Assembly (NCBI RefSeq): GCF_900241005.1
Contig: NZ_OEST01000001.1
Location: 248,001-312,000 of the forward strand
Direction of reading: 5' to 3'
Source of the DNA: Bacteroides cutis
Lineage (GTDB): Bacteria; Bacteroidota; Bacteroidia; Bacteroidales; Bacteroidaceae
DNA length: 64,000 nucleotides
This document shows positions 8,436-18,052 of the stretch, piece by piece. Under the pieces are notes generated by a model that did no database searches, had not been told where the DNA came from, and saw only the letters and a program-made list of their open reading frames with translations. Both the position numbers and the translations under genes were made by a program. Every line of letters begins with the position of its first letter. Position 1 is the first letter of the stretch.

Positions 8436-10526
8436 ATGCTTATGTTTAAAAGAAGTATTCTAATTTTAGCTGCAAGTTGTATGATGTACTCCTGTACTAC
8501 TCAAACGGAAAGTAATCCGTTTTTCACCGAGTTTCAAACTCCGAATGGTGTTCCTCCGTTTGATAAAATCAAACTCGAACACTACGAACCTGCTTTTCTG
8601 AAAGGTATAGAAGAGCAAAATGCCAATATACAGGCGATTATCGATAATACAGAAGTTCCAAACTTTGAAAATGTAATTATTGCCTTTGACAACAGTTCAC
8701 CCATGCTCGATAGGGTAACAGGTGTTTTCTTCAACATGACGGAAGCCGAAACCAACGACGGATTAGCAGATTTGGAAATGAAGATGGGACCTTTAATGTC
8801 AGAGCATAATGACAATATTTTACTAAATCAAGAGTTGTTCAAGAAAGTAAATACTATATATCTACAAAAAGACAGTTTAAAATTAACCAAGGAACAAGAA
8901 CGACTACTGAATAAAATTTATAAGAAATTTGTACGTTCTGGAGCCAATTTGCCTGCCGACAAACAAACTCGTTTACGCGAAATCAACAAGCAGCTTTCCA
9001 GTCTCGGTATCACCTTCGGGAATAATGTATTAAATGAAAACAATGCTTTCAAACTCTATATCGAGAAAGAAGAAGATCTCGTTGGTCTACCTGAAAGTGT
9101 ACGTCAGGCAGCGGCTGCCGATGCCAAGACAGACGGGCAAGAAGGCAAATGGCTTTTCACTTTACAAAATTCCAGCCGGTTACCCTTCCTGCAATATTCT
9201 GCCAACCGCCCCATGCGTGAAAAAATCTATAAAGCGTATATTAACCGCGGAAACAACAATGATGGAAATGACAATAAAAAAGTGATAACCAATATTGTGT
9301 CCCTAAGACTGGAAAAAGCTAACCTTTTAGGCTATGATTGTTATTCCAACTTTGTATTGGACGAATGTATGGCAAAGAATTCCCAAACAGTAATGGATTT
9401 CCTAAATAACTTGTGGAATTATGCTCTACCTAAAGCAAAGGCCGAAGCAACCGAACTTCAAAAGCTGATGGACAAAGAAGGCAAGGGAGAGAAACTGGAA
9501 GCATGGGATTGGTGGTATTACACCGAAAAACTTCGCAAAGAGAAATATGATCTTAAAGAAGAAGAAATCAAGCCTTATTTTAAACTGGATAATGTTCGTG
9601 AAGGTGCTTTTGCCGTAGCCAATAAACTCTATGGCATTACCCTCACCAAGATGGAAGGTGTGCCCGTTTATCATCCCGATGTCGAAGTGTTTGAAGTAAA
9701 AGACTCCGAAAGCAGTCAACTGGGTATCTTCTACGTAGACTATTTTCCCCGTGCAGGTAAACGTGGTGGAGCATGGATGAGTAACTATCGTGAACAACAA
9801 GGTAACATACGCCCGCTGGTATGCAATGTAGCAAGTTTCACCAAACCCGTAGGCGATACTCCTTCATTGTTAACTATTGATGAAGTAGAAACTTTGTTTC
9901 ACGAGTTTGGACACGGGCTACATGGCTTACTGACCAAATGTAATTACAAAGGGATTTCCGGTACAAATGTTGCCCGCGATTTTGTCGAATTGCCTTCTCA
10001 AATCAACGAACACTGGGCAACTGAACCCGAAGTGTTGAAAATGTATGCAAAACATTACCAAACTGGTGAAATCATTCCTGACAGTCTCATAGAAAAGATA
10101 CTGAATCAAAAAACTTTCAACCAAGGTTTTATGACCACCGAGCTTCTTGCAGCCGCCATTCTCGACATGAATTTACATAATCTGACGGATACGCAGGAGC
10201 TTGATGTAGTAGCATACGAAAAAGAAGCTATGGACAAACTCGGTTTAATTCCTGAAATCGCTCCACGCTACCGTACCACCTATTTTAATCATATCATCGG
10301 TGGCTATGCAGCAGGTTATTACAGCTATCTATGGGCTAACGTACTGGATAATGATGCTTTCGAGGCATTCAAGGAACATGGCATTTTCGATAAACACACA
10401 GCCGAGCTTTTCCATCGGAATGTTTTGGAGAAAGGTGACAGTGAAGATCCGATGACACTCTATAAAAATTTCAGAGGCGCTGAACCCCAATTAGAACCGA
10501 TGTTAAAAAATCGCGGTATGAAGTAA
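8436..10526 (+). CDS. dcp: M3-family peptidyl-dipeptidase (Dcp-like) lipoprotein
   Basis: Zinc metallopeptidase of 696 residues, the usual Dcp length. The N-terminus is a lipoprotein signal with a cysteine at MMYSC (about residue 20), so the enzyme is likely anchored in the cell envelope. The catalytic HEFGH motif lies at residues 489-493, with the downstream glutamate in NVARDFVELPSQ. YFPRAGKRGGAW is typical of Dcp/oligopeptidase A. It probably releases dipeptides from the C-termini of imported peptides, in line with the peptide-fermenting life of Bacteroides. Start is either ATG 8436 or ATG 8442; the signal peptide works with both. Confidence 0.93.
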   Translation: MLMFKRSILILAASCMMYSCTTQTESNPFFTEFQTPNGVPPFDKIKLEHYEPAFLKGIEEQNANIQAIIDNTEVPNFENVIIAFDNSSPMLDRVTGVFFNMTEAETNDGLADLEMKMGPLMSEHNDNILLNQELFKKVNTIYLQKDSLKLTKEQERLLNKIYKKFVRSGANLPADKQTRLREINKQLSSLGITFGNNVLNENNAFKLYIEKEEDLVGLPESVRQAAAADAKTDGQEGKWLFTLQNSSRLPFLQYSANRPMREKIYKAYINRGNNNDGNDNKKVITNIVSLRLEKANLLGYDCYSNFVLDECMAKNSQTVMDFLNNLWNYALPKAKAEATELQKLMDKEGKGEKLEAWDWWYYTEKLRKEKYDLKEEEIKPYFKLDNVREGAFAVANKLYGITLTKMEGVPVYHPDVEVFEVKDSESSQLGIFYVDYFPRAGKRGGAWMSNYREQQGNIRPLVCNVASFTKPVGDTPSLLTIDEVETLFHEFGHGLHGLLTKCNYKGISGTNVARDFVELPSQINEHWATEPEVLKMYAKHYQTGEIIPDSLIEKILNQKTFNQGFMTTELLAAAILDMNLHNLTDTQELDVVAYEKEAMDKLGLIPEIAPRYRTTYFNHIIGGYAAGYYSYLWANVLDNDAFEAFKEHGIFDKHTAELFHRNVLEKGDSEDPMTLYKNFRGAEPQLEPMLKNRGMK

Positions 10527-10544
10527 GATTTGTGAAAAAAAAGC

Positions 10545-10552
10545 TATATTTG
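10545..10552 (+). promoter_or_regulatory. -7 box of secDF
   Basis: TATATTTG matches TAnnTTTG, 58 bases before the secDF start and 19 bases after the M3 peptidase stop codon, so secDF probably has its own promoter. Confidence 0.5.
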
Positions 10553-10609
10553 CAGCCTTGTATGCAATAGAAATTAATAAAGAAGTAATCATAATAAACT
10601 AAAAGTAAC

Positions 10610-13600
10610 ATGCAAAACAAAGGATTTGTAAAGGTTTTTGCGATATTGCTCACACTGGTGTGTGTGTTCTATCTTTCCTTCTCTTTTGTGACTCGCCATT
10701 ACACAAACAAGGCAAAAGAGTTCGCAAAAGGTGATGTGAAAATAGAACAAGACTATCTTGACTCTCTGGCAAATGAGAAAGTGTGGTTCGGCAATTGGAC
10801 GCTGAAACAATGTCGTGAAATGGAGATCAGTTTAGGTTTGGACTTGAAGGGTGGTATGAACGTTATCCTTGAAGTTTCTGTACCCGATGTTATCAAAGCA
10901 TTGGCAGATAACAAACCAGACGAAGCATTCAACAAAGCACTGGCAACAGCTGCGAAACAGGCTACTACAAGCCAAGAAGACGTCATCACATTATTCATCA
11001 GAGAGTATCACAAGATTGCTCCTGAGGCACGTCTTTCGGAATTGTTCGCAACCCAACAATTAAAAGACAAAGTAACCCAACAATCTTCAGATGCAGTGGT
11101 TGAAAAAGTACTGCGTGAAGAAGTAAAGGCAGCTGTTGATAACTCATACAACGTACTTCGTACGCGTATTGACCGTTTCGGTGTGGTTCAGCCCAATATT
11201 CAGAGTCTGGAAGACAAAATGGGCCGTATCATGGTGGAACTACCCGGTATCAAGGAGCCTGAACGTGTAAGAAAATTATTACAAGGTTCTGCAAACTTGG
11301 AATTCTGGGAAACTTACAATGCAAAAGACGTTACACCTTATTTACAAGCAGCCGACTCCAAGTTGCGTGCTATATTGGCAAATACAGTTCAATCAGACAG
11401 CATTACAACAGATAGTATAGTAACCGAAGCTCCTACCGTAGCCCAGACTACCAGTACGGCAGACAGCCTTGCCGCAGCTTTGAAGGGTGAAAGTAAAGCC
11501 CAAACTGCCAATCTTGCACAAATCAAGAAAGATCATCCGTTGCTGGCTATCATGCAAGTTAACCCGAACGGACAAGGTCCTGTCGTAGCATATGCCAATT
11601 ATAAGGATACCGCCGACATCAACAAATATCTTTCTATGCCGGAAATCCAATCTGAGTTACCGAAGGATTTACGTTTGAAATGGGGGGTATCTCCTTACGA
11701 ATATGATCCGAAAGCTCAGACTTTCGAGCTTTATGCTATCAAATCTACTGAACGTAACGGGCGCGCTCCGTTGGAAGGTGATGTAGTAGTAAATGCCAAG
11801 GATGAGTATGACCATTACGGTAAACCTGCTGTAAGTATGTCCATGAATTCAGACGGCGCACGCCGCTGGGCACAACTTACCAAGCAGAATGTAGGTAAAG
11901 CAATCGCTATCGTTTTGGATGGTTATGTATATTCCGCACCTAATGTAAATCAGGAAATCACAGGCGGTAATTCACAAATTACCGGTCATTTCACTCCCGA
12001 ACAAGCAAAAGACTTGGCAAACGTATTGAAGTCCGGTAAGATGCCGGCTCCTGCACATATCGTACAGGAAGACATCGTTGGTCCATCTTTGGGACAAGCG
12101 TCTATCAACGCCGGTATCATCTCATTTGCTGTCGCATTGATCCTGTTGATGGTTTACATGTGCTCTATGTACGGTTTCATTCCGGGTATGGTAGCCAACG
12201 GTGCTTTGGTACTGAACCTGTTCTTCACACTGGGTATCCTTTCGTCCTTCCAGGCAGCTTTAACCATGTCCGGTATTGCCGGTATGGTATTGTCACTTGG
12301 TATGGCTGTAGATGCCAACGTGTTGATTTACGAACGTACTAAAGAAGAATTACGCGCAGGTAAGGGAGTTAAGAAAGCATTGGCAGATGGTTACTCCAAC
12401 GCATTCTCTGCCATTTTCGACTCTAACTTGACATCTATCATCACTGGTATCATCCTGTTCAACTTCGGTACAGGTCCTATCCGTGGTTTCGCCACCACAT
12501 TGATTATAGGTATCTTGATTTCGTTCTTTACAGCAGTGTTTATGACACGTCTGTTCTACGAACACTTCATGAACAAGGATAAGCTGTTGAACCTAACATT
12601 TTCTTCCGGTATTTCCAAGAATTTAATGGCAAATGTACACTTCAACTTCATGGGTAGAAACAAATTATGGTTCACCATTACAGGTATCGCCCTGATAATT
12701 TGTATCGGTTCACTCGTAACCCGTGGTTTAAGCCAAAGTATTGATTTTACCGGTGGACGTAACTTTAAAGTACAATTTGAAAACAAAGTAGAACCGGAAC
12801 AAGTCCGTGAATTAATCGCAAGTAAGTTCGGTGACGCAAACGTTAGTGTTATTGCTATTGGTACAGACGGTAAAACTGTACGTATCAGTACCAACTACCG
12901 TATCGAAGAAGAAGGGAACAATGTAGACTCCGAAATCGAAGCATATCTGTATGAAACATTGAAACCCGTATTGACTCAAAACATTACGTTGGAAACATTC
13001 ATCGACCGCGAAAACCACACAGGTGGTAGTATCATCAGTTCACAAAAGGTAGGTCCGAGTATTGCAGACGACATCAAGGTATCTGCGATCTGGTCTGTTG
13101 TACTTGCATTGATCGCTATCGGTATTTATATTCTGATCCGTTTCCGTAATATTGCTTACAGTATCGGTTCTGTTGCAGCATTAGCCTGCGATACCATTAT
13201 AATTTTGGGTGCTTACTCACTCTGTTGGGGCTGGATGCCATTCTCTCTGGAAATTGACCAGACCTTTATCGGCGCTATCCTGACAGCTATCGGTTACTCT
13301 ATCAATGATAAAGTGGTGATCTTCGACCGTGTACGTGAGTTCTTCCACCTATATCCGAAGCGTAACAAGTTCCAATTATTCAACGATTCGCTGAATACAA
13401 CTTTGGCACGTACCATCAATACTTCATTGAGTACTTTGATTGTGTTGTTGTGTATCTTCATCCTTGGTGGTGATTCTATCCGTAGCTTTGCATTCGCTAT
13501 GATTTTGGGTGTCGTATTCGGTACATTGTCTTCACTCTTCGTTGCATCTCCTATCGCATACTTGTTGATGAAAAACAAGAAAACAGTAGAACCTGTTGCC

Positions 13601-13615
13601 GAGGAAGTGAAATAA
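10610..13615 (+). CDS. secDF: Protein translocase subunit SecDF (natural SecD-SecF fusion)
   Basis: Fused SecD/SecF of 1001 residues that uses proton-motive force to pull preproteins through SecYEG. The SecD half starts with one membrane helix, then DLKGGMNVILEV, a large periplasmic P1 region with DRFGVVQPNIQ, and a five-helix bundle (GMAVDANVLIYERTKEE). The SecF half starts near residue 695 with SIDFTGGRNF and ends with a second bundle (GYSINDKVVIFDRVRE). A low-complexity insert rich in Ala, Thr and Ser lies around residues 265-300 in P1. Fusion in one chain is the normal Bacteroidetes arrangement. Confidence 0.97.
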   Translation: MQNKGFVKVFAILLTLVCVFYLSFSFVTRHYTNKAKEFAKGDVKIEQDYLDSLANEKVWFGNWTLKQCREMEISLGLDLKGGMNVILEVSVPDVIKALADNKPDEAFNKALATAAKQATTSQEDVITLFIREYHKIAPEARLSELFATQQLKDKVTQQSSDAVVEKVLREEVKAAVDNSYNVLRTRIDRFGVVQPNIQSLEDKMGRIMVELPGIKEPERVRKLLQGSANLEFWETYNAKDVTPYLQAADSKLRAILANTVQSDSITTDSIVTEAPTVAQTTSTADSLAAALKGESKAQTANLAQIKKDHPLLAIMQVNPNGQGPVVAYANYKDTADINKYLSMPEIQSELPKDLRLKWGVSPYEYDPKAQTFELYAIKSTERNGRAPLEGDVVVNAKDEYDHYGKPAVSMSMNSDGARRWAQLTKQNVGKAIAIVLDGYVYSAPNVNQEITGGNSQITGHFTPEQAKDLANVLKSGKMPAPAHIVQEDIVGPSLGQASINAGIISFAVALILLMVYMCSMYGFIPGMVANGALVLNLFFTLGILSSFQAALTMSGIAGMVLSLGMAVDANVLIYERTKEELRAGKGVKKALADGYSNAFSAIFDSNLTSIITGIILFNFGTGPIRGFATTLIIGILISFFTAVFMTRLFYEHFMNKDKLLNLTFSSGISKNLMANVHFNFMGRNKLWFTITGIALIICIGSLVTRGLSQSIDFTGGRNFKVQFENKVEPEQVRELIASKFGDANVSVIAIGTDGKTVRISTNYRIEEEGNNVDSEIEAYLYETLKPVLTQNITLETFIDRENHTGGSIISSQKVGPSIADDIKVSAIWSVVLALIAIGIYILIRFRNIAYSIGSVAALACDTIIILGAYSLCWGWMPFSLEIDQTFIGAILTAIGYSINDKVVIFDRVREFFHLYPKRNKFQLFNDSLNTTLARTINTSLSTLIVLLCIFILGGDSIRSFAFAMILGVVFGTLSSLFVASPIAYLLMKNKKTVEPVAEEVK

Positions 13616-13634
13616 TAAACTGATAATATAAAGT

Positions 13635-13672
13635 AAAAAGAGTAGAGACTGGAAAGTCCCTACTCTTTTTTT
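13635..13672 (+). terminator. Rho-independent terminator of secDF
   Basis: AAAAAGAGTAG pairs with CTACTCTTTTT, with an inner GACT/AGTC stem, followed by a T-run. It starts 20 bases after the stop codon. Confidence 0.85.
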
Positions 13673-13823
13673 ATATCCCCTATCCTCAAACATCTGTTTA
13701 CAAAAAAATAGAATTCCCCCCCGACATAATCCATACCTGACTTGAATTCACAGTAACAGAAGAATAAAGCGGATTTTACCTTTTTATTGATTACAATTCT
13801 TTGCATGGGAGAAGTATAGAGAG
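13673..13823. other. Spacer between secDF terminator and tRNA-Arg
   Basis: No ORF, repeat or hairpin worth naming. It holds a run of seven C (about 13717-13723) and otherwise AT-rich sequence. Confidence 0.5.
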
Positions 13824-13895
13824 TAGTCTCGCCGGGAATCGAACCCGGATCTAAAGTTTAGGAAACTTCTATTCTATCCGTTGAACTACAAGACC
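13824..13895 (-). tRNA. tRNA-Arg(CCT)
   Basis: Folds as a full cloverleaf on the minus strand. The acceptor GGTCTTG pairs with CGAGACT (two G-U pairs). There is a 4-bp D stem, anticodon stem GAAGT/ACTTT with loop TTCCTAA giving anticodon CCT (reads AGG), and T arm CCGGG-TTCGATT-CCCGG. Discriminator base A; CCA is not encoded. Confidence 0.95.
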
Positions 13896-13934
13896 TTTTG
13901 CATAGTTTCTGCATATAGCAGTAGAATGCGGGTA

Positions 13935-13942
13935 CAAAGATA
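13935..13942 (-). promoter_or_regulatory. -7 box of tRNA-Arg
   Basis: TATCTTTG on the minus strand, 40 bases upstream of the mature tRNA 5' end; matches TAnnTTTG. Confidence 0.5.
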
Positions 13943-14062
13943 ATGTATTCTGCTGATTTTCCGAAAAAAGTTTTGTTAATCCGATTAACTTTACGAAATT
14001 TGTCGACTGTGTAAAAACAATTGTAAGTCCTAAAAATTAATCAAAATACTAATTCGTAAGTT

Positions 14063-15910
14063 ATGGCAAACGACATGATGGTTAAAGAACTGGAGCAAGT
14101 GGTAGTCCGCTTCTCCGGAGACTCCGGTGATGGTATGCAGCTCGCCGGCAACATCTTTTCAACAGTTTCGGCTACGGTAGGAAATGACATCAGTACATTT
14201 CCCGATTATCCGGCAGACATCCGTGCCCCGCAAGGTTCACTTACCGGTGTATCCGGTTTTCAGGTACATATCGGTGCAGATAAAGTCTATACTCCGGGTG
14301 ATAAATGCGACGTATTGGTAGCAATGAATGCCGCCGCACTGAAAACACAATATAAGTTTGCTAAATCTACCGCATGTATCATCATTGATACGGACGCTTT
14401 CCAAAAAACAGATTTGGAAAAGGCAAATTTCAAGACCGATAATCCCATCGAAGAAATGGCTATCAAACAGGATGTTATTGCCGCTCCTATCTCCAAGATG
14501 GTGAAAGATTGTCTTGCAGATACTGGAATGGACAACAAATCCATGTTGAAATGCCGTAATATGTTTGCAGTAGGTCTGGTTTGCTGGCTGTTTAATCGCG
14601 ACCTGAAAATTGCCGAAGATTTTATCCGCGAGAAATTCGCCAAGAAGCCCGAAATTGCCGAAGCCAATATCAAAGTTATTCATGCAGGATATGACTACGG
14701 ACACAACACCCACGCTTCTGTAGCCAATACTTATAAGATTGAAAGCAAAACAGCCGTTCCAGGCCGTTACATGGACATCACAGGTAACAAGGCAACCGCC
14801 TATGGCTTCATCGCCGCCGCCGAAAAAGCGGGTTTGAAACTGTTCCTCGGCTCCTACCCCATCACTCCGGCAACCGACGTACTGCACGAGCTTTCCAAAC
14901 ATAAATCACTGGGTGTAATGACCGTACAGTGCGAAGATGAGATTTCCGGTTGTGCCACCTCTATCGGTGCCGCTTTCGCGGGCGCATTGGCAGTGACTTC
15001 CACTTCCGGTCCAGGTGTTTGCTTGAAATCAGAAGCAATGAATCTTGCTGTAATCACCGAACTCCCGCTTGTGGTACTCGATGTACAACGTGGCGGTCCT
15101 TCTACCGGTCTACCCACCAAATCGGAACAAACCGACTTGTTGCAGGCCTTGTTCGGGCGGAACGGTGAAAGTCCAATGCCCGTTATCGCCGCATCTTCAC
15201 CCACCGGATGTTTTGATGCAGCTTTCATGGCAAGTAAGATAGCCTTGGAGCACATGACTCCGGTTGTATTATTGACCGACGGCTTCGTAGCCAACGGTTC
15301 CGGTTCATGGAAATTACCGAAATTATCAGATTATCCCGCCATCAATCCGCCATACGTTACTGCAGAAATGAAGGATAACTATACTCCGTATAAACGTAAC
15401 CCGGAAACAGGTGTCCGCTATTGGGCTATTCCGGGGCAAGAAGGTTATATGCACATTCTTGGTGGTCTTGAAAAAGACAGTAATACCGGCGCCATCTCTA
15501 CCGATCCCGATAACCACGACCTGATGTGCCACCTGCGTGCTGAGAAAGTTGCCAAAATCCCCGTACCCGATGTAAAGGTACAAGGTTGCATAGACGATGC
15601 CGACCTCTTGATTGTTGGTTTTGGCGGTACCTACGGCCACTTGTACTCAGCAATGGAAGAAATGATCAAGACCGGCAAGAAAGTTGCCCTCGCACACTTC
15701 ACCTACCTCAATCCGCTGCCTAAGAATACAGAAGCCGTATTGAAGAAATATAAGAAAGTGGTAGTTGCCGAACAGAACCTCGGACAATTTGCCGGTTATC
15801 TGCGTATGAAAATAGATAACTTCACACCGTACCAATTCAACGAGGTCAAAGGACAACCGTTTGTAGTGGCCGAATTGGTAGCAGCTTTCAATGAAATAAC
15901 TGATAAATAA
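14063..15910 (+). CDS. korA: 2-oxoacid:ferredoxin oxidoreductase, alpha subunit (fused gamma-alpha, KorA type)
   Basis: Together with the next gene it oxidatively decarboxylates a 2-oxoacid, most likely 2-oxoglutarate, to acyl-CoA and reduced ferredoxin. It may also run reductively. The gamma-type domain (residues about 10-190, starting VVRFSGDSGDGMQLAGNIF) is fused ahead of the alpha domain (GSYPITPATDVLHELSKH, STSGPGVCLKSEAMNLA, QRGGPSTGLPTKSEQ), giving the usual 615 residues of the Bacteroidetes enzyme. Spacing to korB is 13 bases, so they form one operon. Base use is more GC-rich than its neighbours, as in highly expressed genes here. Substrate preference (2-oxoglutarate rather than branched-chain 2-oxoacids) is inferred from architecture. 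Confidence 0.92.
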   Translation: MANDMMVKELEQVVVRFSGDSGDGMQLAGNIFSTVSATVGNDISTFPDYPADIRAPQGSLTGVSGFQVHIGADKVYTPGDKCDVLVAMNAAALKTQYKFAKSTACIIIDTDAFQKTDLEKANFKTDNPIEEMAIKQDVIAAPISKMVKDCLADTGMDNKSMLKCRNMFAVGLVCWLFNRDLKIAEDFIREKFAKKPEIAEANIKVIHAGYDYGHNTHASVANTYKIESKTAVPGRYMDITGNKATAYGFIAAAEKAGLKLFLGSYPITPATDVLHELSKHKSLGVMTVQCEDEISGCATSIGAAFAGALAVTSTSGPGVCLKSEAMNLAVITELPLVVLDVQRGGPSTGLPTKSEQTDLLQALFGRNGESPMPVIAASSPTGCFDAAFMASKIALEHMTPVVLLTDGFVANGSGSWKLPKLSDYPAINPPYVTAEMKDNYTPYKRNPETGVRYWAIPGQEGYMHILGGLEKDSNTGAISTDPDNHDLMCHLRAEKVAKIPVPDVKVQGCIDDADLLIVGFGGTYGHLYSAMEEMIKTGKKVALAHFTYLNPLPKNTEAVLKKYKKVVVAEQNLGQFAGYLRMKIDNFTPYQFNEVKGQPFVVAELVAAFNEITDK

Positions 15911-15923
15911 AAAAAGAAACATC

Positions 15924-16928
15924 ATGTGCGAATATACAGCAAAAGATTTCAAGAAAGGACAACCTCGTTGGTGTCCGGGTTGCGGTGACCACTTTTTTCT
16001 GGCTTCACTGCACAAAGCAATGGCAGAGATTGGTATAGCTCCTTGGGAAACAGCCGTTATCTCCGGTATCGGTTGTTCCAGCCGTTTGCCTTATTACATG
16101 AATACATATGCGATGCAGACCATCCACGGACGTGCCGCTGCCATTTCTACGGGCGCAAAAGTTGCCAACCCTAATCTGACGGTATGGCAAATCTCCGGTG
16201 ACGGCGACGGGTTAGCCATCGGAGGCAACCACTTTATCCATGCCGTACGTCGTAACATCGACCTAAACATGATTTTGTTAAACAACCGCATTTATGGTTT
16301 GACGAAGGGACAATACTCTCCTACTTCTCCCCGTGGATTTGTCAGCAAATCATCTCCTTACGGTACAGTAGAAGATCCGTTCCATCCGGCAGAACTCTGT
16401 TTCGGCGCACGCGGCCGTTTCTTTGCCCGCGCAGTAGCTACAGATGCAACCGGTACGGTAGAAATTTTGAAAGCGGCCTACAATCACAAAGGTGCTTCTG
16501 TGTGCGAAATTCTGCAAAACTGCGTTATCTTCAATAACGGAACTCATGATTCTGTCGCCAAGAAGGAAGATCGTGCCAAGAACGCCATTTACCTGGAACA
16601 TGGCAAACCGATGCTCTTTGGCGAAAACAACGAATATGGCCTGATGCAGGAAGGTTTCGGACTGAAGGTGGTGAAACTCGACGAAAACGGCATTACAGAA
16701 AAAGACATCCTCATCCACGATGCCCACTGTATGGATAACACCCTGCAACTGAAACTTGCTTTGATGGAGGGGCCCGATTTCCCGATCGCCCTCGGTGTAA
16801 TCCGTGATGTGGAAGCTCCGACCTATAACGATGCCGTTCACGAGCAAATCGAAGAAGTAGCTTCCAAGAAAAAGTATCACAACTTTGAAGAGTTATTGAT
16901 GACTAATGATACTTGGGAAGTGAAATAA
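15924..16928 (+). CDS. korB: 2-oxoacid:ferredoxin oxidoreductase, beta subunit (KorB type)
   Basis: Thiamine-diphosphate-binding partner of the preceding subunit, 334 residues. RWCPGCGDH near residue 15 is the family signature. The thiamine/Mg motif starts at GDGDGLAIGGNH (about residue 93) and ends at LLNN about 27 residues later, followed by YGLTKGQYSPT. No ferredoxin-type iron-sulfur domain is visible. Reduced ferredoxin from the complex would feed Rnf or hydrogenase-type electron flow in an anaerobe. Ends before a terminator stem at 16950-16990. Confidence 0.93.
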   Translation: MCEYTAKDFKKGQPRWCPGCGDHFFLASLHKAMAEIGIAPWETAVISGIGCSSRLPYYMNTYAMQTIHGRAAAISTGAKVANPNLTVWQISGDGDGLAIGGNHFIHAVRRNIDLNMILLNNRIYGLTKGQYSPTSPRGFVSKSSPYGTVEDPFHPAELCFGARGRFFARAVATDATGTVEILKAAYNHKGASVCEILQNCVIFNNGTHDSVAKKEDRAKNAIYLEHGKPMLFGENNEYGLMQEGFGLKVVKLDENGITEKDILIHDAHCMDNTLQLKLALMEGPDFPIALGVIRDVEAPTYNDAVHEQIEEVASKKKYHNFEELLMTNDTWEVK

Positions 16929-16949
16929 ATAGATCTATCTCACACAATC

Positions 16950-16990
16950 AGCCCCTCCATCATGCTACAACAAGTAAAGACGGAGGGGCT
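16950..16990 (+). terminator. Hairpin after korB
   Basis: AGCCCCTCC (16950-16958) pairs with GGAGGGGCT (16982-16990) across a 23-base loop, followed by TGTTGTTT. The 3' arm abuts the first degenerate unit of the 22-base array. Confidence 0.65.
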
Positions 16991-17142
16991 TGTTGTTTCC
17001 CTTAACAAAAACGGCAGTTTCCTTTAAGAGGGAACGACAGTTTCCCCTAATGGAAACGACGGTTTCCCCTAATAGGAACGACAGTTTCCCCTAATGGGAA
17101 CGACAGTTTCCCCTAATAGGAACGACAGTCTCTTTCAATGAG
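16988..17142. repeat. Array A: seven palindromic units of about 22 bases
   Basis: Tandem units of the form AACGACAGTTTCCCCTAATR. The clearest six run 17010-17032, 17033-17054, 17055-17076, 17077-17098, 17099-17120 and 17121-17142. A degenerate unit at 16988-17009 keeps the phase (GTTTCCCTTAA exactly 22 bases before the next GTTTCC). Each unit is a dyad: GTTTCC, six bases (usually CCTAAT), then GGAAAC, GGGAAC or AGGAAC. The period is 22, except 23 in one unit. It lies between convergent korB and upp, with no ORF. Confidence 0.85.
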
Positions 17143-17339
17143 AGGGGACATCCAAACCCATTGTCGATAGTAAAGGAACTTGTAGGTGATACAGACTTCA
17201 ACAAAGCAGAAGTTCTTGAAAATACGTTATATTGGATAAATATCAAATAAAGAATAATTCTTGAAAGACTTGGCAACGTCTTCCCGATATTATATTTTGT
17301 AAAGTCAATTTACAGATACTTCAGTCTCAAATGACTGTA
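17143..17339. other. Non-coding stretch between array A and the upp-side terminator
   Basis: No recognisable gene. A short plus-strand reading (about 17160-17250, ending TGGATAAATATCAAATAA) looks protein-like but has no start and no family I recognise. It could be the tail of a decayed gene. Confidence 0.35.
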
Positions 17340-17368
17340 AACGGAGGGGCGTTATCCCTCCGTTTTTG
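17340..17368 (+). terminator. Rho-independent terminator between array A and upp
   Basis: AACGGAGGG (17340-17348) pairs with CCCTCCGTT (17356-17364), with 7-base loop GCGTTAT, then TTTTGTTTT. It points along the plus strand although korB ends 400 bases earlier, suggesting that array A is transcribed. On the minus strand it also lies just beyond the upp stop. Confidence 0.8.
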
Positions 17369-17392
17369 TTTTACCTTCTCCACATATCGTTT

Positions 17393-18052
17393 TTACATCT
17401 TATCCCCGTATGCCAAATCCCCCGCATCTCCCAAACCGGGGACGATATAAGAACGTTCGTTCAACTCGGGATCGATGGCTGCGCACCACAACGTTACGCC
17501 ATCACCGGGAAAGAGCCTCTGCAGATGGTCTACTCCTTGCTGACTGGCTATAACGCAAGCAATCTGCAATTTGGCTGGTACACCCTTCGTAAGAAAAGCC
17601 TTCCAGGCAAGTTCCATACTCTCACCCGTAGCAAGCATGGGGTCTACCAATAACAAAGTCTTTCCCGACAAATCGGGAGTAGCAATGTATTCTATATGCA
17701 CATCCACCGTGCGGCACTCTTTATCCTTATAATAGCGGTAAGCAGAAACAAAGGCATTGCCGGCACGGTCGAACATGTTCAAAAATCCTGTGTGCAAGGG
17801 TAGTCCGGCACGGAAAACCGTAGCTATCACCACATCGTCATCAGGAGTACTGACAGAAGCTATCCCCAACGGAGTTTGTACCTGCTTGGCAGAATACTTC
17901 AGTTCCTTACTCATTTCATACGCCATAATTTCCCCGATACGTTCTATGTTCCGGCGAAAACGCATACGATCACCCTGTACTTCCACATCCCGAATTTCCG
18001 CAACGTATTGATTTAAAACAGAGTTTGTCTCGGCAAAGTTAATTATCTTCAT
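17393..18052 (-). CDS. upp: Uracil phosphoribosyltransferase
   Basis: Converts uracil and PRPP to UMP in pyrimidine salvage. The start is taken as ATG at 18052 (MKIINFAETNSVLNQYVAEI), giving 219 residues. An upstream in-frame ATG at 18112 would add 20 residues not expected for the family. The PRPP loop is LLLVDPMLATGESM, slightly different from the textbook LATGGS. ARPTT-type contacts are replaced by the Bacteroidetes version (VFRAGLPLHTGFLNMFDRA), and the uracil-binding end has YIVPGLGDAGDLAYG. It is divergent from pckA. Confidence 0.94.
   Translation of the reverse strand: MKIINFAETNSVLNQYVAEIRDVEVQGDRMRFRRNIERIGEIMAYEMSKELKYSAKQVQTPLGIASVSTPDDDVVIATVFRAGLPLHTGFLNMFDRAGNAFVSAYRYYKDKECRTVDVHIEYIATPDLSGKTLLLVDPMLATGESMELAWKAFLTKGVPAKLQIACVIASQQGVDHLQRLFPGDGVTLWCAAIDPELNERSYIVPGLGDAGDLAYGDKM

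Noticed and set aside
14237-14902. 221-codon minus-strand ORF
   Set aside because: Antisense shadow within korA.
16988-17142. CRISPR array
   Set aside because: Units are directly adjacent with no unique spacers and no cas genes in the window; the same holds for arrays B and C.
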